Notes under the pieces: generated by a model
What the model was told of the DNA's origin: nothing
Databases searched by the model: none
What the model saw: only the letters and a program-made list of their open reading frames with translations
Assembly: GCF_012927115.1 (NCBI RefSeq)
Contig: NZ_JABBFY010000002.1
Location: 496,001-560,000, forward strand
Direction of reading: 5' to 3'
DNA length: 64,000 nucleotides
Origin: Sphingomonas sp. G-3-2-10
GTDB taxonomy: Bacteria > Pseudomonadota > Alphaproteobacteria > Sphingomonadales > Sphingomonadaceae
Program-made: the position numbers and the translations under genes
Shown here: piece by piece, positions 1-8,584 of the stretch
Numbering within the stretch: the first letter of the stretch is position 1
How the letters are laid out: each line of letters begins with the position of its first letter

Positions 1-237
1 CGGCCCTATCATGTCTATGTCCCGAGCTTCGGCGAATGGGGCTTCATCCTCGCCGCCAATGGCGCGATTCCCGACAAGGCAGCCATTCCCACCGGTCGCT
101 TCCTGACGCCCGAGATCGCCGAGCGGATGTTCGATTTCCCGCCCGACATGGCGCGGCGCCCGACCCCGGTGAACCGGCTCGACAACCAGGCGCTGGTCCG
201 CGAATTCGCGGATGCGTGGAGCCGCTATGAAGGTTGA
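1..237 (+). CDS. Spermidine-synthase-like aminopropyltransferase, C-terminal fragment
   Basis: Only the last 78 codons are in the window; the gene begins upstream. The visible frame carries a PSFGEWGF-type block followed by a RFLTPEIAERMFDFP segment, which I recognise from the C-terminus of the spermidine synthases found in proteobacterial polyamine clusters. These enzymes transfer an aminopropyl group from decarboxylated SAM to putrescine. The assignment is supported by the downstream gene for SAM decarboxylase (speD), which supplies that co-substrate. The stop TGA at 235-237 overlaps the likely TTG start of the next gene, so the cluster is probably translationally coupled. The catalytic N-terminal part cannot be inspected. 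Confidence 0.75.
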   Translation, partial: RPYHVYVPSFGEWGFILAANGAIPDKAAIPTGRFLTPEIAERMFDFPPDMARRPTPVNRLDNQALVREFADAWSRYEG

Positions 238-1850
238 TCCCGTTGAAGGTCGATAGACGCGCCGCGCTGGGCATCGGCGCGGGCGTTGCGGTCGCGGCGG
301 GCGCGGGCATCGCTTATGGCTTTGGCGGCGAGAAGCTGCCCGAAGGGGAACTCGACGGCGCGGACATGGCGCGCGGGCACCGGCTGCGCGATGCGGGCTT
401 CCCGCCGCCGAGCAAGACCGAGCAAGCCGATATCGTCATCGCCGGGGGCGGCATCGCCGGCCTGTCGGCGGGCTGGCGGCTGGCCGATGCCGGGTTCACC
501 GGTTTCCGCTTGCTCGAGCTGGAAGACGAAATCGGCGGCAATGCGCGCAGCGGCAGGAACGCCGTCTCGGCCTATCCGCTCGGCGCGCATTATCTGCCCG
601 TGGCCAACAAGGAAGCGAAGGCGCTTCAGCACCTGCTACGCCAACTCGGCATGATCACCGGCGACCGCGAGGGGGCGCCGGTCTACGATCCCGAGCAGCT
701 ATGCGCCGATCTGCAGGAGCGGATCTTCTGGCAGGGCAAGTGGCACGAGGGCCTGATCCCCCGCACCGGCCTGAGCACCCGCGACAAGGCCGATCTCGCT
801 GCCTTCGAAAAGGCGATGCACGATTTCACCGGGCAGGTGGGTAAGGACGGCAAGCCCGCCTTCGCGCTGCCGATGGCATACAGTTCTCGCGATCCCGGCA
901 TTCGCACACTCGACACCCTGTCTTTCTCGAAATGGCTCGACGGCCAGGGCTGGCATTCGCCGGTGCTGCGCGCGCATGTCCGCTACGCCATGCGCGACGA
1001 TTACGGGACCGAGCCGGGCGAAGTCTCGGCATGGGCGGGCATCCATTATTTCGCGAGCCGGCGCGGTTGGGCGGCCGATGGCGCGGGCCAGAACGAACTG
1101 ACCTGGCCCGAAGGCAATGCGCGCCTCGCGAAACTGATGGCTGGCCGCTTTCCCAACAGGATCGAGCGCGGGCGCATCGTCCATCGCGTCGTGCGCGAAG
1201 GCGATCGGGTATTGATCGACAGCTACGATGCCGGTTCCAAAATCACGACGCGCATCTCCGCTCGCGCCGCGATCCTGGCCATGCCGCATTTCGTCGCCAC
1301 ACGGATCGCGCCCGAGCTCGGTTCGGCGAAGGCGTACAGCTACGCGCCGTGGCTGGTCGCCAATGTCACCGTCGACCGATTGCCCGAAGGGCGCGGCGTG
1401 CCGCTGGCGTGGGACAATGTGTCGAGCACCAGCAACTCGCTCGGCTATGTCGTCGCGACTCATCAGGGGCCGGATGCGATGCCCCAGGGCACGGTGCTGA
1501 CCTGGTACATGCCGCTGTCGGACATGCCTCCGGCGCAGGCGCGCAAGCTGCTGGTCGAGCGTCCGGCGGACGAATGGAAGCGCATCGTCCGCGACGACCT
1601 GCTCGCGATGAACCCCGAGCTGGACGGTGCGGTCCGCCGCATCGATCTGTGGCGCTGGGGCCATGCGATGATTCGGCCGACGCCGGGTTTTCTCGATCGC
1701 GCCGATGCGCCGCCGCCCGCCGCGCCGCTCTATCTGGCGCATAGCGACCTTTCCGGCCTGTCGCTGTTCGAGGAAGCGCATTATCATGGCGTCCGCGCCG
1801 CCGAAGCCGCGATGGCGCAGCTCGGCCACACCCATGAAAGCCTGTTGTGA
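234..1850 (+). CDS. FAD-dependent oxidoreductase (amine-oxidase-like) with Tat/TM-like N-terminus
   Basis: 538 residues. The N-terminus has an RR pair followed by a hydrophobic Gly/Ala stretch (about residues 8-29), so it is Tat-exported or membrane-anchored. A Rossmann FAD-binding motif GGGIAGLSAG lies near residues 71-80, followed by an acidic ribose-binding region (ELEDEIGG). Start is TTG at 234 or 243; no in-frame ATG gives the full N-terminus. It sits between the spermidine-synthase-like gene and speD, overlapping both. A role in polyamine oxidation or processing is therefore a reasonable inference, but the substrate is not visible from sequence. It could also be a protoporphyrinogen- or carotenoid-type flavoprotein. 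Confidence 0.75.
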   Translation: MIPLKVDRRAALGIGAGVAVAAGAGIAYGFGGEKLPEGELDGADMARGHRLRDAGFPPPSKTEQADIVIAGGGIAGLSAGWRLADAGFTGFRLLELEDEIGGNARSGRNAVSAYPLGAHYLPVANKEAKALQHLLRQLGMITGDREGAPVYDPEQLCADLQERIFWQGKWHEGLIPRTGLSTRDKADLAAFEKAMHDFTGQVGKDGKPAFALPMAYSSRDPGIRTLDTLSFSKWLDGQGWHSPVLRAHVRYAMRDDYGTEPGEVSAWAGIHYFASRRGWAADGAGQNELTWPEGNARLAKLMAGRFPNRIERGRIVHRVVREGDRVLIDSYDAGSKITTRISARAAILAMPHFVATRIAPELGSAKAYSYAPWLVANVTVDRLPEGRGVPLAWDNVSSTSNSLGYVVATHQGPDAMPQGTVLTWYMPLSDMPPAQARKLLVERPADEWKRIVRDDLLAMNPELDGAVRRIDLWRWGHAMIRPTPGFLDRADAPPPAAPLYLAHSDLSGLSLFEEAHYHGVRAAEAAMAQLGHTHESLL

Positions 1851-2221
1851 CTTCCGCTCCTCCCTATGACGGCCGCCACCTGATCGCCGAACTGCACGAC
1901 GCGGCGCATCTCTCCGACGCGGACGTCATCGAAGCCGCATTGCGCGACGGCGCCACGGCGGCGGGCGCGACGATACTCGACGTGCGGCTCCACCATTTCG
2001 GCCCCGGACAAGGCGTCACCGGCGTCGCGCTGTTGGCGGAATCGCATATCTCGATCCACACCTGGCCCGAACATGGCTATGCCGCGATCGACATCTTCAT
2101 GTGCGGCCGCGCCAACGACGTGGATGCCGCGCTCGACCTGATCGCCGGCCGCCTCGAAGCGCGGATCGCCAGCCGCACGCTGATCGCGCGCGGCTTCGGC
2201 GCAGTCACGCAACCCGCCTGA
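1847..2221 (+). CDS. speD: S-adenosylmethionine decarboxylase proenzyme
   Basis: 124 residues, the length of the prokaryotic class 1B enzyme. It makes decarboxylated SAM, the aminopropyl donor for spermidine synthesis. The self-cleavage site ESHISIHTWPE is intact: Ser66 would become the pyruvoyl group, with His71 and Cys86 (DIFMCG) at the spacing of the Ser63/His68/Cys83 set of the Thermotoga enzyme. The GTG start at 1847 overlaps the upstream TGA (GTGA), and its own stop overlaps the ATG of the following gene, so all four genes here are tightly coupled. Confidence 0.95.
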   Translation: MTSAPPYDGRHLIAELHDAAHLSDADVIEAALRDGATAAGATILDVRLHHFGPGQGVTGVALLAESHISIHTWPEHGYAAIDIFMCGRANDVDAALDLIAGRLEARIASRTLIARGFGAVTQPA

Positions 2222-3291
2222 TGGACCGCGCCGATCTGCCCACTCCGGTCCTGATCCTCGACCGCGCGGCGATGGACCGGAACATCGCGGCGATGGCAGG
2301 CTTCGCGGCGGCACGCGGCCTCGCGCTGCGCCCGCATGCCAAGACCCACAAGAGCGCCGAAATTGCCCGGCGTCAGATCTCGGCGGGCGCCGCCGGCATC
2401 TGCTGCGCGAAACTCGCCGAAGCCGAAGCGCTGGCGGCCGAGGGGATTACCGACATCCATCTGACCTCGCCGGTCGTGCGTCCCGACGCCATCGCCCGGC
2501 TGGTCGCGCTGAACGGCAGGATCGCGCTGTCGCTGGTTGCCGATCATCCGGAGAATGTCGCCGCGCTCGCCCGCGCCGCGACCCGGCCGCTTACCGTCTT
2601 CATCGATGTCGATCCCGGCGCACACCGCACCGGCGTCGCCAGTCCCGAAGCCGCACTGGCGCTGGCCGATGCAATCGCCGCCGAGCCGAACCTTCGCCTC
2701 GGCGGCGTCCAATATTATTGCGGCTCGCAGCAGCATATCGAGAGCCGGGCCGACCGCTTCGCCGCGGTCGAGCGCCTCACCGCCTATCTGGCCAGCGTCC
2801 TCGACATGCTGAAAACCGCCGGACACGCCATCCCCATCGTCACCGGCGCGGGCACCGGGACCTTCGCGATCGACGCGGAACTCGGCGTGCTGACCGAGCT
2901 GCAATGCGGATCGTACATCTTCCTCGACCGCGAATATGAGGATTGCGAGCTGACCGGCGGCGGCGCGCCGGTGTTCGAGCGGGCGCTGTTCCTCGATGCC
3001 ACCGTGATCAGCGCCAATCACGCAACGCATGTCACGCTCGATGCCGGACTGAAGGCGATGGCGACCGATGCCGGCCCGCCGCGCCCGATCCGGCCCGGCG
3101 CGACCTATCGCTTCACCGGCGACGAACACGGCGCGCTGATCGCCGACAGCCTGCCAAAGCTCGGCGAGCGCGTCACACTGCAGCCGCCGCATTGCGATCC
3201 GACGGTGAACCTCCACGATGCATACCGTGTCGTCGAAGGCGATCGGGTAGTCGACTGCTGGACCATCACCGCGCGCGGCCGCGGGACCTAG
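2221..3291 (+). CDS. PLP-dependent DSD1-family enzyme (D-threonine aldolase / D-serine dehydratase-like)
   Basis: 356 residues. The N-terminal alanine-racemase-type barrel begins with LPTPVLILDRAAMDRN and has the PLP-lysine region RPHAKTHKS (Lys near residue 42). A C-terminal metal-binding domain follows, with HC and DEHG motifs (GDEHGALI, PPHCDPTVNLHD). These match metal-activated D-threonine aldolases and D-serine dehydratases. The ATG at 2221 shares a base with the speD stop (TGATG), placing it in the polyamine cluster. Why a D-amino-acid enzyme belongs with polyamine genes is unclear, and its exact substrate cannot be told from sequence. Confidence 0.85.
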   Translation: MDRADLPTPVLILDRAAMDRNIAAMAGFAAARGLALRPHAKTHKSAEIARRQISAGAAGICCAKLAEAEALAAEGITDIHLTSPVVRPDAIARLVALNGRIALSLVADHPENVAALARAATRPLTVFIDVDPGAHRTGVASPEAALALADAIAAEPNLRLGGVQYYCGSQQHIESRADRFAAVERLTAYLASVLDMLKTAGHAIPIVTGAGTGTFAIDAELGVLTELQCGSYIFLDREYEDCELTGGGAPVFERALFLDATVISANHATHVTLDAGLKAMATDAGPPRPIRPGATYRFTGDEHGALIADSLPKLGERVTLQPPHCDPTVNLHDAYRVVEGDRVVDCWTITARGRGT

Positions 3292-3345
3292 ACAGGCAGC
3301 GCCCGCCCGCTACCTTCCCCGCCATACCAAGGGGAGGAATACCGG

Positions 3346-5613
3346 ATGAAGCCGCGCCATTTGTTGCTCGCCACGCTCGCCGCGAGCAGCGCCGCCACGC
3401 CCGCACTGGCGCAGCGCCACAGCGCGACGATCACCCGCACCGAACAGGGCATTCCCCATATCGTGGCGAAGGACATGGCGGGGCTCGGCTATGGATCGGG
3501 CTATGCCGCCGCGCAGGACAATGGCTGCGTCATCGCCGACACGCTGCTGACCGTCCGCGCCGAGCGTTCGAAATTCCTCGGCAAGGACGCGACCGTCAAT
3601 GTCGGCTTTTCCGAGGTGACCAACCTCGAAAGCGATCTCTATCACAGCGCCATTTCCGATCTGCCCGGGCTTCGCGCCGCGCAGGCGAAGACGAGCGCCG
3701 ACAATCGTGCGATCATCGAAGGCTTCCGCATCGGCTATAACCGCTATCTGCGCGATCATCCGGAGGGCTTCGCTGCCGAGTGCCGGGGCTCGGCCTGGCT
3801 GCGGCCGATGAGCGGCGACGACATGCTGCTGATGGTCAACGCCGCCATGACGCTGATCAGCTCCGCGCCGCTGGTGAAGCAGATCGCCGATGCCGCCCCG
3901 CCGGGCGCAAAGACCGCCGCCAACGATACCGGCTTTCCCGACGCGGCGAAGCATATCGGCCTGGGCAGCAATGGCTGGGCATTCGGCGGCGACGCGACCG
4001 CGAACAAGCGCGGCATGATCGTGGGCAATCCGCATTTCCCGTGGAGCGGCCCCAACCGTTTCCGCCGCCTCCACCTCACCATTCCCGGCAAGTTCGACGT
4101 GATGGGCGGCGGGCTGGTGTTCATGCCCACCGTCGGGATCGGCTTCAACAAGTCGATCGCCTGGACGCACACCGTCACCACCGCGACGCATTTCAGCCTG
4201 TTCGAACTCCAGCTCGATCCCGCCGATCCGACCCGGTATCTGATCGACGGCAAGCCCGAGGCGATGACCCGGCGCGAGGTGACGATCGCGGTAAAGGACG
4301 GGGCGCCGGTCACCCGCACCCTCTATGCCACGCGCTATGGCCCGATCGCCGCGATGCCCAGTGTCGGTTTCGGCTGGACCGCGACCACCGCCTACACGTT
4401 GCGCGACGCCAATCAGGCCAATTTCCGATCGGGCGACGCCTGGCTGCGCATCGCCCGCGCGCGCAATGTCGGCGAGATTCGCGACGCGATCGGTGAGACG
4501 CTGGGCATCCCCTGGGTCAACACCATCGCCGCCGATGCGCAGGGTAATGCGATGTATGCCGATGTGACGGCGGTGCCCAATGTCTCGGCCGACAAGCTGA
4601 AGCAATGCGCCGCGCCTTCGGGCAAGACGCCGCTGGCGCGCGGGGCGGGGATCACCCTGCTCGATGGCGCCCGCGCGGCCTGCGACTGGGATGTCGATCC
4701 CTCGACGCCCGCGCCCGGGCTGATGCCGGTCGCCAATCAGGCGGTGGTGATCCGCCGCGACTATGTCCAGAATTCCAACGACAGCTATTGGCTCGCCCAT
4801 CCGAACGCGCCCTATGCCCAGCTTTCGCCGGTGCTGGGGCCGTGGGGCGCGCGCCAGAGTCTCCGCACACGCTCGGGCATCGCCGAACTGGAGCGCGCCC
4901 GCGCCGCCGGGCCGATCGACCCGGACAAGGCGAAGGCGCTGGCGATGGCCAATGCGGTGTACGCCGCCGAATTCCTGTCCGACATCCTCAAGATCTGCGC
5001 GACCAGGGCGGAACTGGCCGAGACCTGCGCGGCGCTGTATGCATGGGATCGCACCGCCAATGCCGACAGCAAGGGCGCATGGCTGTTCTTCGCCTTCTGG
5101 CAGCAGGCGGCGCGCATCCCGAACCTGTTCGCTGTGCCGTTCGACGCCGCGCATCCGGCGACAACGCCCAACACGATCAACCCGGCCGCCGCGCCCGCGA
5201 TCCTGACCGCGCTGGAGAGCGCTACCAAGCAGTTGCGCGATCGCGACGTCCCGCTCGATGCCGCATGGGGCAGCGTCCAATATGTCGAGCGCAAGGGCGA
5301 GCGCATCCCGGTACATGGCGGCCCGGGCCAGATCGGAATCCTCAACGCAATGGGCAGCAATCCCAGCGCCGCGGGCAAGCCGTTCGTCCTGACTCCGGCG
5401 CATGGCACCAGCTACGTCCAGGTCGTCAGCTTCGGCGACAAGGGGCCGGTGGCGGAATCGATGCTGAGCTACTCGCAATCGACCAATCCGGACTCGCCCT
5501 GGTACGACGACGGCACCCGCGCCTATGCAGCGAAGAAATGGATCCGCCTGCCCTTCACTCCCGCCGAAATCGCCGCGGCGAAGCAGGGGGAGACAGTGAA
5601 GATCAGCGAATGA
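3346..5613 (+). CDS. Secreted penicillin acylase family protein (AHL-acylase-like)
   Basis: 755 residues, an Ntn-hydrolase precursor exported by a signal peptide (residues 1-22, cleavage after ALA). The alpha chain is followed by the autocatalytic junction GLGSNGW: Ser208 would be the new N-terminal nucleophile of the beta chain, and the following NxW is typical of penicillin G acylases and acyl-homoserine-lactone acylases (PvdQ/QuiP type). The later motif GNPHFPW fits the beta-chain substrate pocket. A good RBS (AAGGGGAGG) lies 8 bases before the ATG. It is a single gene after a short gap, so it may be transcribed separately. The substrate (lactone, beta-lactam or another amide) is not determined. 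Confidence 0.9.
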   Translation: MKPRHLLLATLAASSAATPALAQRHSATITRTEQGIPHIVAKDMAGLGYGSGYAAAQDNGCVIADTLLTVRAERSKFLGKDATVNVGFSEVTNLESDLYHSAISDLPGLRAAQAKTSADNRAIIEGFRIGYNRYLRDHPEGFAAECRGSAWLRPMSGDDMLLMVNAAMTLISSAPLVKQIADAAPPGAKTAANDTGFPDAAKHIGLGSNGWAFGGDATANKRGMIVGNPHFPWSGPNRFRRLHLTIPGKFDVMGGGLVFMPTVGIGFNKSIAWTHTVTTATHFSLFELQLDPADPTRYLIDGKPEAMTRREVTIAVKDGAPVTRTLYATRYGPIAAMPSVGFGWTATTAYTLRDANQANFRSGDAWLRIARARNVGEIRDAIGETLGIPWVNTIAADAQGNAMYADVTAVPNVSADKLKQCAAPSGKTPLARGAGITLLDGARAACDWDVDPSTPAPGLMPVANQAVVIRRDYVQNSNDSYWLAHPNAPYAQLSPVLGPWGARQSLRTRSGIAELERARAAGPIDPDKAKALAMANAVYAAEFLSDILKICATRAELAETCAALYAWDRTANADSKGAWLFFAFWQQAARIPNLFAVPFDAAHPATTPNTINPAAAPAILTALESATKQLRDRDVPLDAAWGSVQYVERKGERIPVHGGPGQIGILNAMGSNPSAAGKPFVLTPAHGTSYVQVVSFGDKGPVAESMLSYSQSTNPDSPWYDDGTRAYAAKKWIRLPFTPAEIAAAKQGETVKISE

Positions 5614-6297
5614 CCGGACCGCTCGCCCAAGGCTTGGCCGCCTGCGACGGCATCCAGCATTTGTCGAGCACCGCGATCAGCGCGCGCGCCGCCGCCGGAA
5701 CCCCGCCCGCCAGCGCCCAGCCGCGATAGCTGGTGCTGGTCGTGTCCCCCGTCATCGTCACCCGGATCAGCGCCGGGTGCATGACGATCTCGGGTTCGGC
5801 GCGCAGCCGGAAATGCAGGTCGGGCGACCAGTCGGCCCTGCGCACCGCTTCGAACGCGTCCAGCCCGCCCTCGCATTTCAGCAGATCGGCCTCGACCCAT
5901 TCCAGGTTGCTGGCGTCGAGCGCCGCGCGAGCTTCGCGGTCGTTTCCGGTTTTCGCCAGCCGCCGGAGCAGCGACACGCTCGCTTCGAACTGGGTGTCCT
6001 CGCGCCCGGTGCGCAGCATCCGCGCGGTGTAGGTCGGCTGGCAGGTGGTGGGCGAAATCGAGGGGCAGCGATAGGCGATGGCCAGGCTGATCGCCGGCGC
6101 CATGTCGTCGCGCGCGCTGGTCTGGACGGTCAGGATCAGCTGATCGTCGCCGCCCTTCGCCAGATCGGGGAAATTGCGTTCGGGGTTGAAGACGGTTTCG
6201 AACAGCGGCTTGCCCAGCGCCCAATGCCGCATGCCTTGCGCCGACGCCGGAGACGCCAGCAGCAGGGCGGGAGGAGCAGGAATGCCGCGCGCATCAT
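5603..6297 (-). CDS. Secreted protein of unknown function; frameshift inside the signal peptide
   Basis: Last gene of a four-gene operon. The body (about 210 residues from ATG 6232) is an intact frame beginning GMRHWALGKPLFETVFNPER. Upstream, ATGs at 6297 and 6294 overlap the kinase stop (ATGATG/TGA) and read MMRAAFLLLP. The rest of a good signal peptide (PALLLASPASAQ) lies in the other frame. One base added near 6264-6272 would join them into a normal signal peptide cleaved after ASA. As written, the gene either starts inside at 6232 without a leader or carries a genuine or assembly indel. It overlaps the acylase gene end by 11 bases in convergent orientation. Function unknown. Confidence 0.65.
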
Positions 6298-7880
6298 GGG
6301 ACCATGCGCCCCGCGCCCGCGATCGGCAAATCGAGCGTGAAGCAGGTTCCTGATCCCTCCGCCGCTTCCAGCCGGATCGCGCCGCCTGCGGCTTCGAGCA
6401 GCGACGCGACGATCGAGAGGCCGAGGCCAGTCCCGCCCTCGGCACGCCGCGTGGTGAAGAAGGGCTCGAAGATTCGGTCGCGATCCGCCAGCGAAATCCC
6501 CGATCCGTCGTCGCCGATCGTCAGCGCCACCTGCTCCGGGCCGGCGGCGGCGGTGACCGTCACCAGCGACGCGCCTGCCTGACGGCTGTTGCCGATCATC
6601 GTGGTCAGGATCGTTTCCAGCGTGCCTTCGGGCACCGAGACCGCAGGCAGGCCCTCGGGCAATTCCAGCGCGATCCCGAAGCCGTCGCCGCGCATCGCAT
6701 CGGCGACGCGCACCAGCACCGGCGCCAGCGCGGTCGCCGACGCCATGTCGTGCGGCGTCATGTCTGCCCGCGCCAGTTCGAGCAGCCTGGTCACCAGCGC
6801 CGAGAGCCGCGCCGCATCCGCTCCGGCATTGGCGAGGAAGCGCCGCCGGTCGGCCTCGGTCATGGTCGATTCGTGATCCTCGAGCAGTTCGATCGCGCCG
6901 CGGATGCCCGCAAGCGGCGTCTTGAACTCATGGCTCACGGCATGGGCGAAATCGCGCAGATAGCGGGAGCGCCGGTCGATCGCCGCCGACATCAGGCCGA
7001 AGTCGCGATACAGGCCCTGGATCTCGATCGCTGCGGTCGGCGAGACCTGTGGCGCGCTGCCCCGGCCCGCCGCCATCTGCCGCGTCGCCGCGCTCAGCGC
7101 CTCGATCGGCCGGGCGATGCCGCGCGAGAGCAGCCCGCTGAGCAGCACCAGCAGCGCGAAGATCGCGAGGACGCCAACGGCGATCTTGCCGCGATCGTCG
7201 TACATCCCCTTGAACAGCGTCCGCGCCGATCGCGAGAAGAGCAGCACGCCGACCACCTTGCCGTCGACGATCACCGGCCGCGCATGATGCACCCGGATCG
7301 CCGCCGCGCGCGACAGCCATTCGAGCGCATAGACCGGGCGATAGTCGCCGTTGCGGCGCAGCACCGTTTCCGGCCGCCCGGCCAGCGCGGCCTTCACTTC
7401 GGGCAGGTTCGCATAGCTGGTCCCGTCGCTGGTGATCCGCCCGGTGCGGTCGAGCAGGATGATCGAAGCGAGCGTGGTCTGGCGCGTGACGCCCATCACC
7501 GGGTGCAACTTCGTCCAGGCTTCCAGCGCGGCGGGCTCGACCGGCATCGGCGGCCCGTCCGGCCGGGGGCGTTCGGGCAGGACCGGTGTCGAATTGAGGT
7601 CGATCCGCGGCGTTTCGGGGTGGAACACCGTCGGCGGCGGATCGGCCAGCGTCGCACCGGGCCACATCGCACGGGCCGTCGCGGTCAGCGCAGCCCCCTG
7701 CGCGATCAGTTCGGACTCGGTCTGGCGGACCAAAGTATTCTCATAGACCCGCAGGAACACCGCCCCGACCCCCGGCAGCGCGGCAACGAAGAACAATGTC
7801 GCGAACAGGATCGTGCGCAGCCGGAGCGACGGCCAGTGGCGCTTGATCCGGTTCTTGAGGGCCGCGATCACCCGGTGCAC
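6294..7880 (-). CDS. Sensor histidine kinase (BaeS/CreC-like)
   Basis: 528 residues. Membrane segments are at about 22-43 and 232-253 with a large extracytoplasmic sensor loop between; a HAMP linker follows. The H-box SHEFKTP has His317; the ATP-binding domain has N-box Asn431, DDGSG (457-461), FEPFF (471-475) and GTGLGLS (483-489). All features of an active kinase are present. It overlaps the response regulator gene upstream and the secreted-protein gene downstream by a few bases, so the pair plus the membrane protein and the exported protein form one transcription unit. The signal sensed is unknown; the exported partner gene may belong to the sensing arm (inference). Confidence 0.93.
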   Translation of the reverse strand: MHRVIAALKNRIKRHWPSLRLRTILFATLFFVAALPGVGAVFLRVYENTLVRQTESELIAQGAALTATARAMWPGATLADPPPTVFHPETPRIDLNSTPVLPERPRPDGPPMPVEPAALEAWTKLHPVMGVTRQTTLASIILLDRTGRITSDGTSYANLPEVKAALAGRPETVLRRNGDYRPVYALEWLSRAAAIRVHHARPVIVDGKVVGVLLFSRSARTLFKGMYDDRGKIAVGVLAIFALLVLLSGLLSRGIARPIEALSAATRQMAAGRGSAPQVSPTAAIEIQGLYRDFGLMSAAIDRRSRYLRDFAHAVSHEFKTPLAGIRGAIELLEDHESTMTEADRRRFLANAGADAARLSALVTRLLELARADMTPHDMASATALAPVLVRVADAMRGDGFGIALELPEGLPAVSVPEGTLETILTTMIGNSRQAGASLVTVTAAAGPEQVALTIGDDGSGISLADRDRIFEPFFTTRRAEGGTGLGLSIVASLLEAAGGAIRLEAAEGSGTCFTLDLPIAGAGRMVP

Positions 7881-8584
7881 GGTCCCAGCCGATAGCCCAC
7901 GCCCGCGCGCGTCTCGACCACGTCATTGCCCCCCACGCTGGCGAACTTCCCGCGCAGATTGCGGATATGGCTGTCGATCGTCCGGTCGGTCACCGCGAAG
8001 CTCGGTCCGTGCAGCCGGTCGATGATCGCGTCGCGGCTGAACACCTTGGCCGGGGTTGCTGCCAGGACGCGCAGGATCGAGAATTCGGTGACCGTCAGCG
8101 GCACTTCGGTCCCGCCCCATTCGGCGCGCCAGCCGTCGAGATCGAGCGACAGCTGCGCGTGGCGGATCGCCGGCGCGGCCTTCTCGCTTTCCGGATTGCG
8201 CGCGGCGGCGCGGCGCAGGATCGCCATCACCCGCGCCACCACTTCGCGCGGGGAAAAGGGCTTCACCACATAATCGTCGGCGCCCAGCTCGATCCCCAGC
8301 ACCCGGTCGATCTCGTCATCGCGCGAGGACAGGAACAGGATCGGCAAGTCACCCTCCGCGCGCAGCCGCCGGCAAACTTCCAGGCCATCCATCTTGGGCA
8401 TGTTGATGTCGAGCACCACCAGATCGGGCGAATGCGACGCGGCCAGCGCCAGCGCTTCCTCGCCGTCCCCGGCCTCGATCGATTCCAGTCCCGCCTTGGC
8501 GAAGGCGAAGACCAGCAACTGCCGGATGTGCGGATCGTCGTCGACGACCAGGATTGTGCGGGGCATTGCGCTACTCATCATCAT
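7868..8584 (-). CDS. OmpR-family response regulator
   Basis: 238 residues. The receiver domain has acidic DDD near residue 15, phosphoacceptor Asp59 (VVLD) and the conserved lysine in VVKPF near 110. The C-terminal winged helix (about 140-235) has the usual trans-reg features (TVTEFSILRVL, TIDSHIRNLRGK). It is the cognate partner of the kinase, whose start overlaps its end by 13 bases. The start is one of three consecutive ATGs at 8584-8576; the first overlaps the stop of the DUF4173 gene (ATGA). CreB-like spacing (DDEIDRVLGIELGADDY) suggests a relation to CreBC, but target genes cannot be told. Confidence 0.93.
   Translation of the reverse strand: MMMSSAMPRTILVVDDDPHIRQLLVFAFAKAGLESIEAGDGEEALALAASHSPDLVVLDINMPKMDGLEVCRRLRAEGDLPILFLSSRDDEIDRVLGIELGADDYVVKPFSPREVVARVMAILRRAAARNPESEKAAPAIRHAQLSLDLDGWRAEWGGTEVPLTVTEFSILRVLAATPAKVFSRDAIIDRLHGPSFAVTDRTIDSHIRNLRGKFASVGGNDVVETRAGVGYRLGPCTG

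Noticed and set aside
3310..5478. A 722-codon open frame on the minus strand opposite the acylase
   Set aside because: It lies fully antisense to an intact acylase with a clear signal peptide and catalytic Ser. Its protein is Arg/Gly/Ala-rich, as expected of a high-GC shadow frame.
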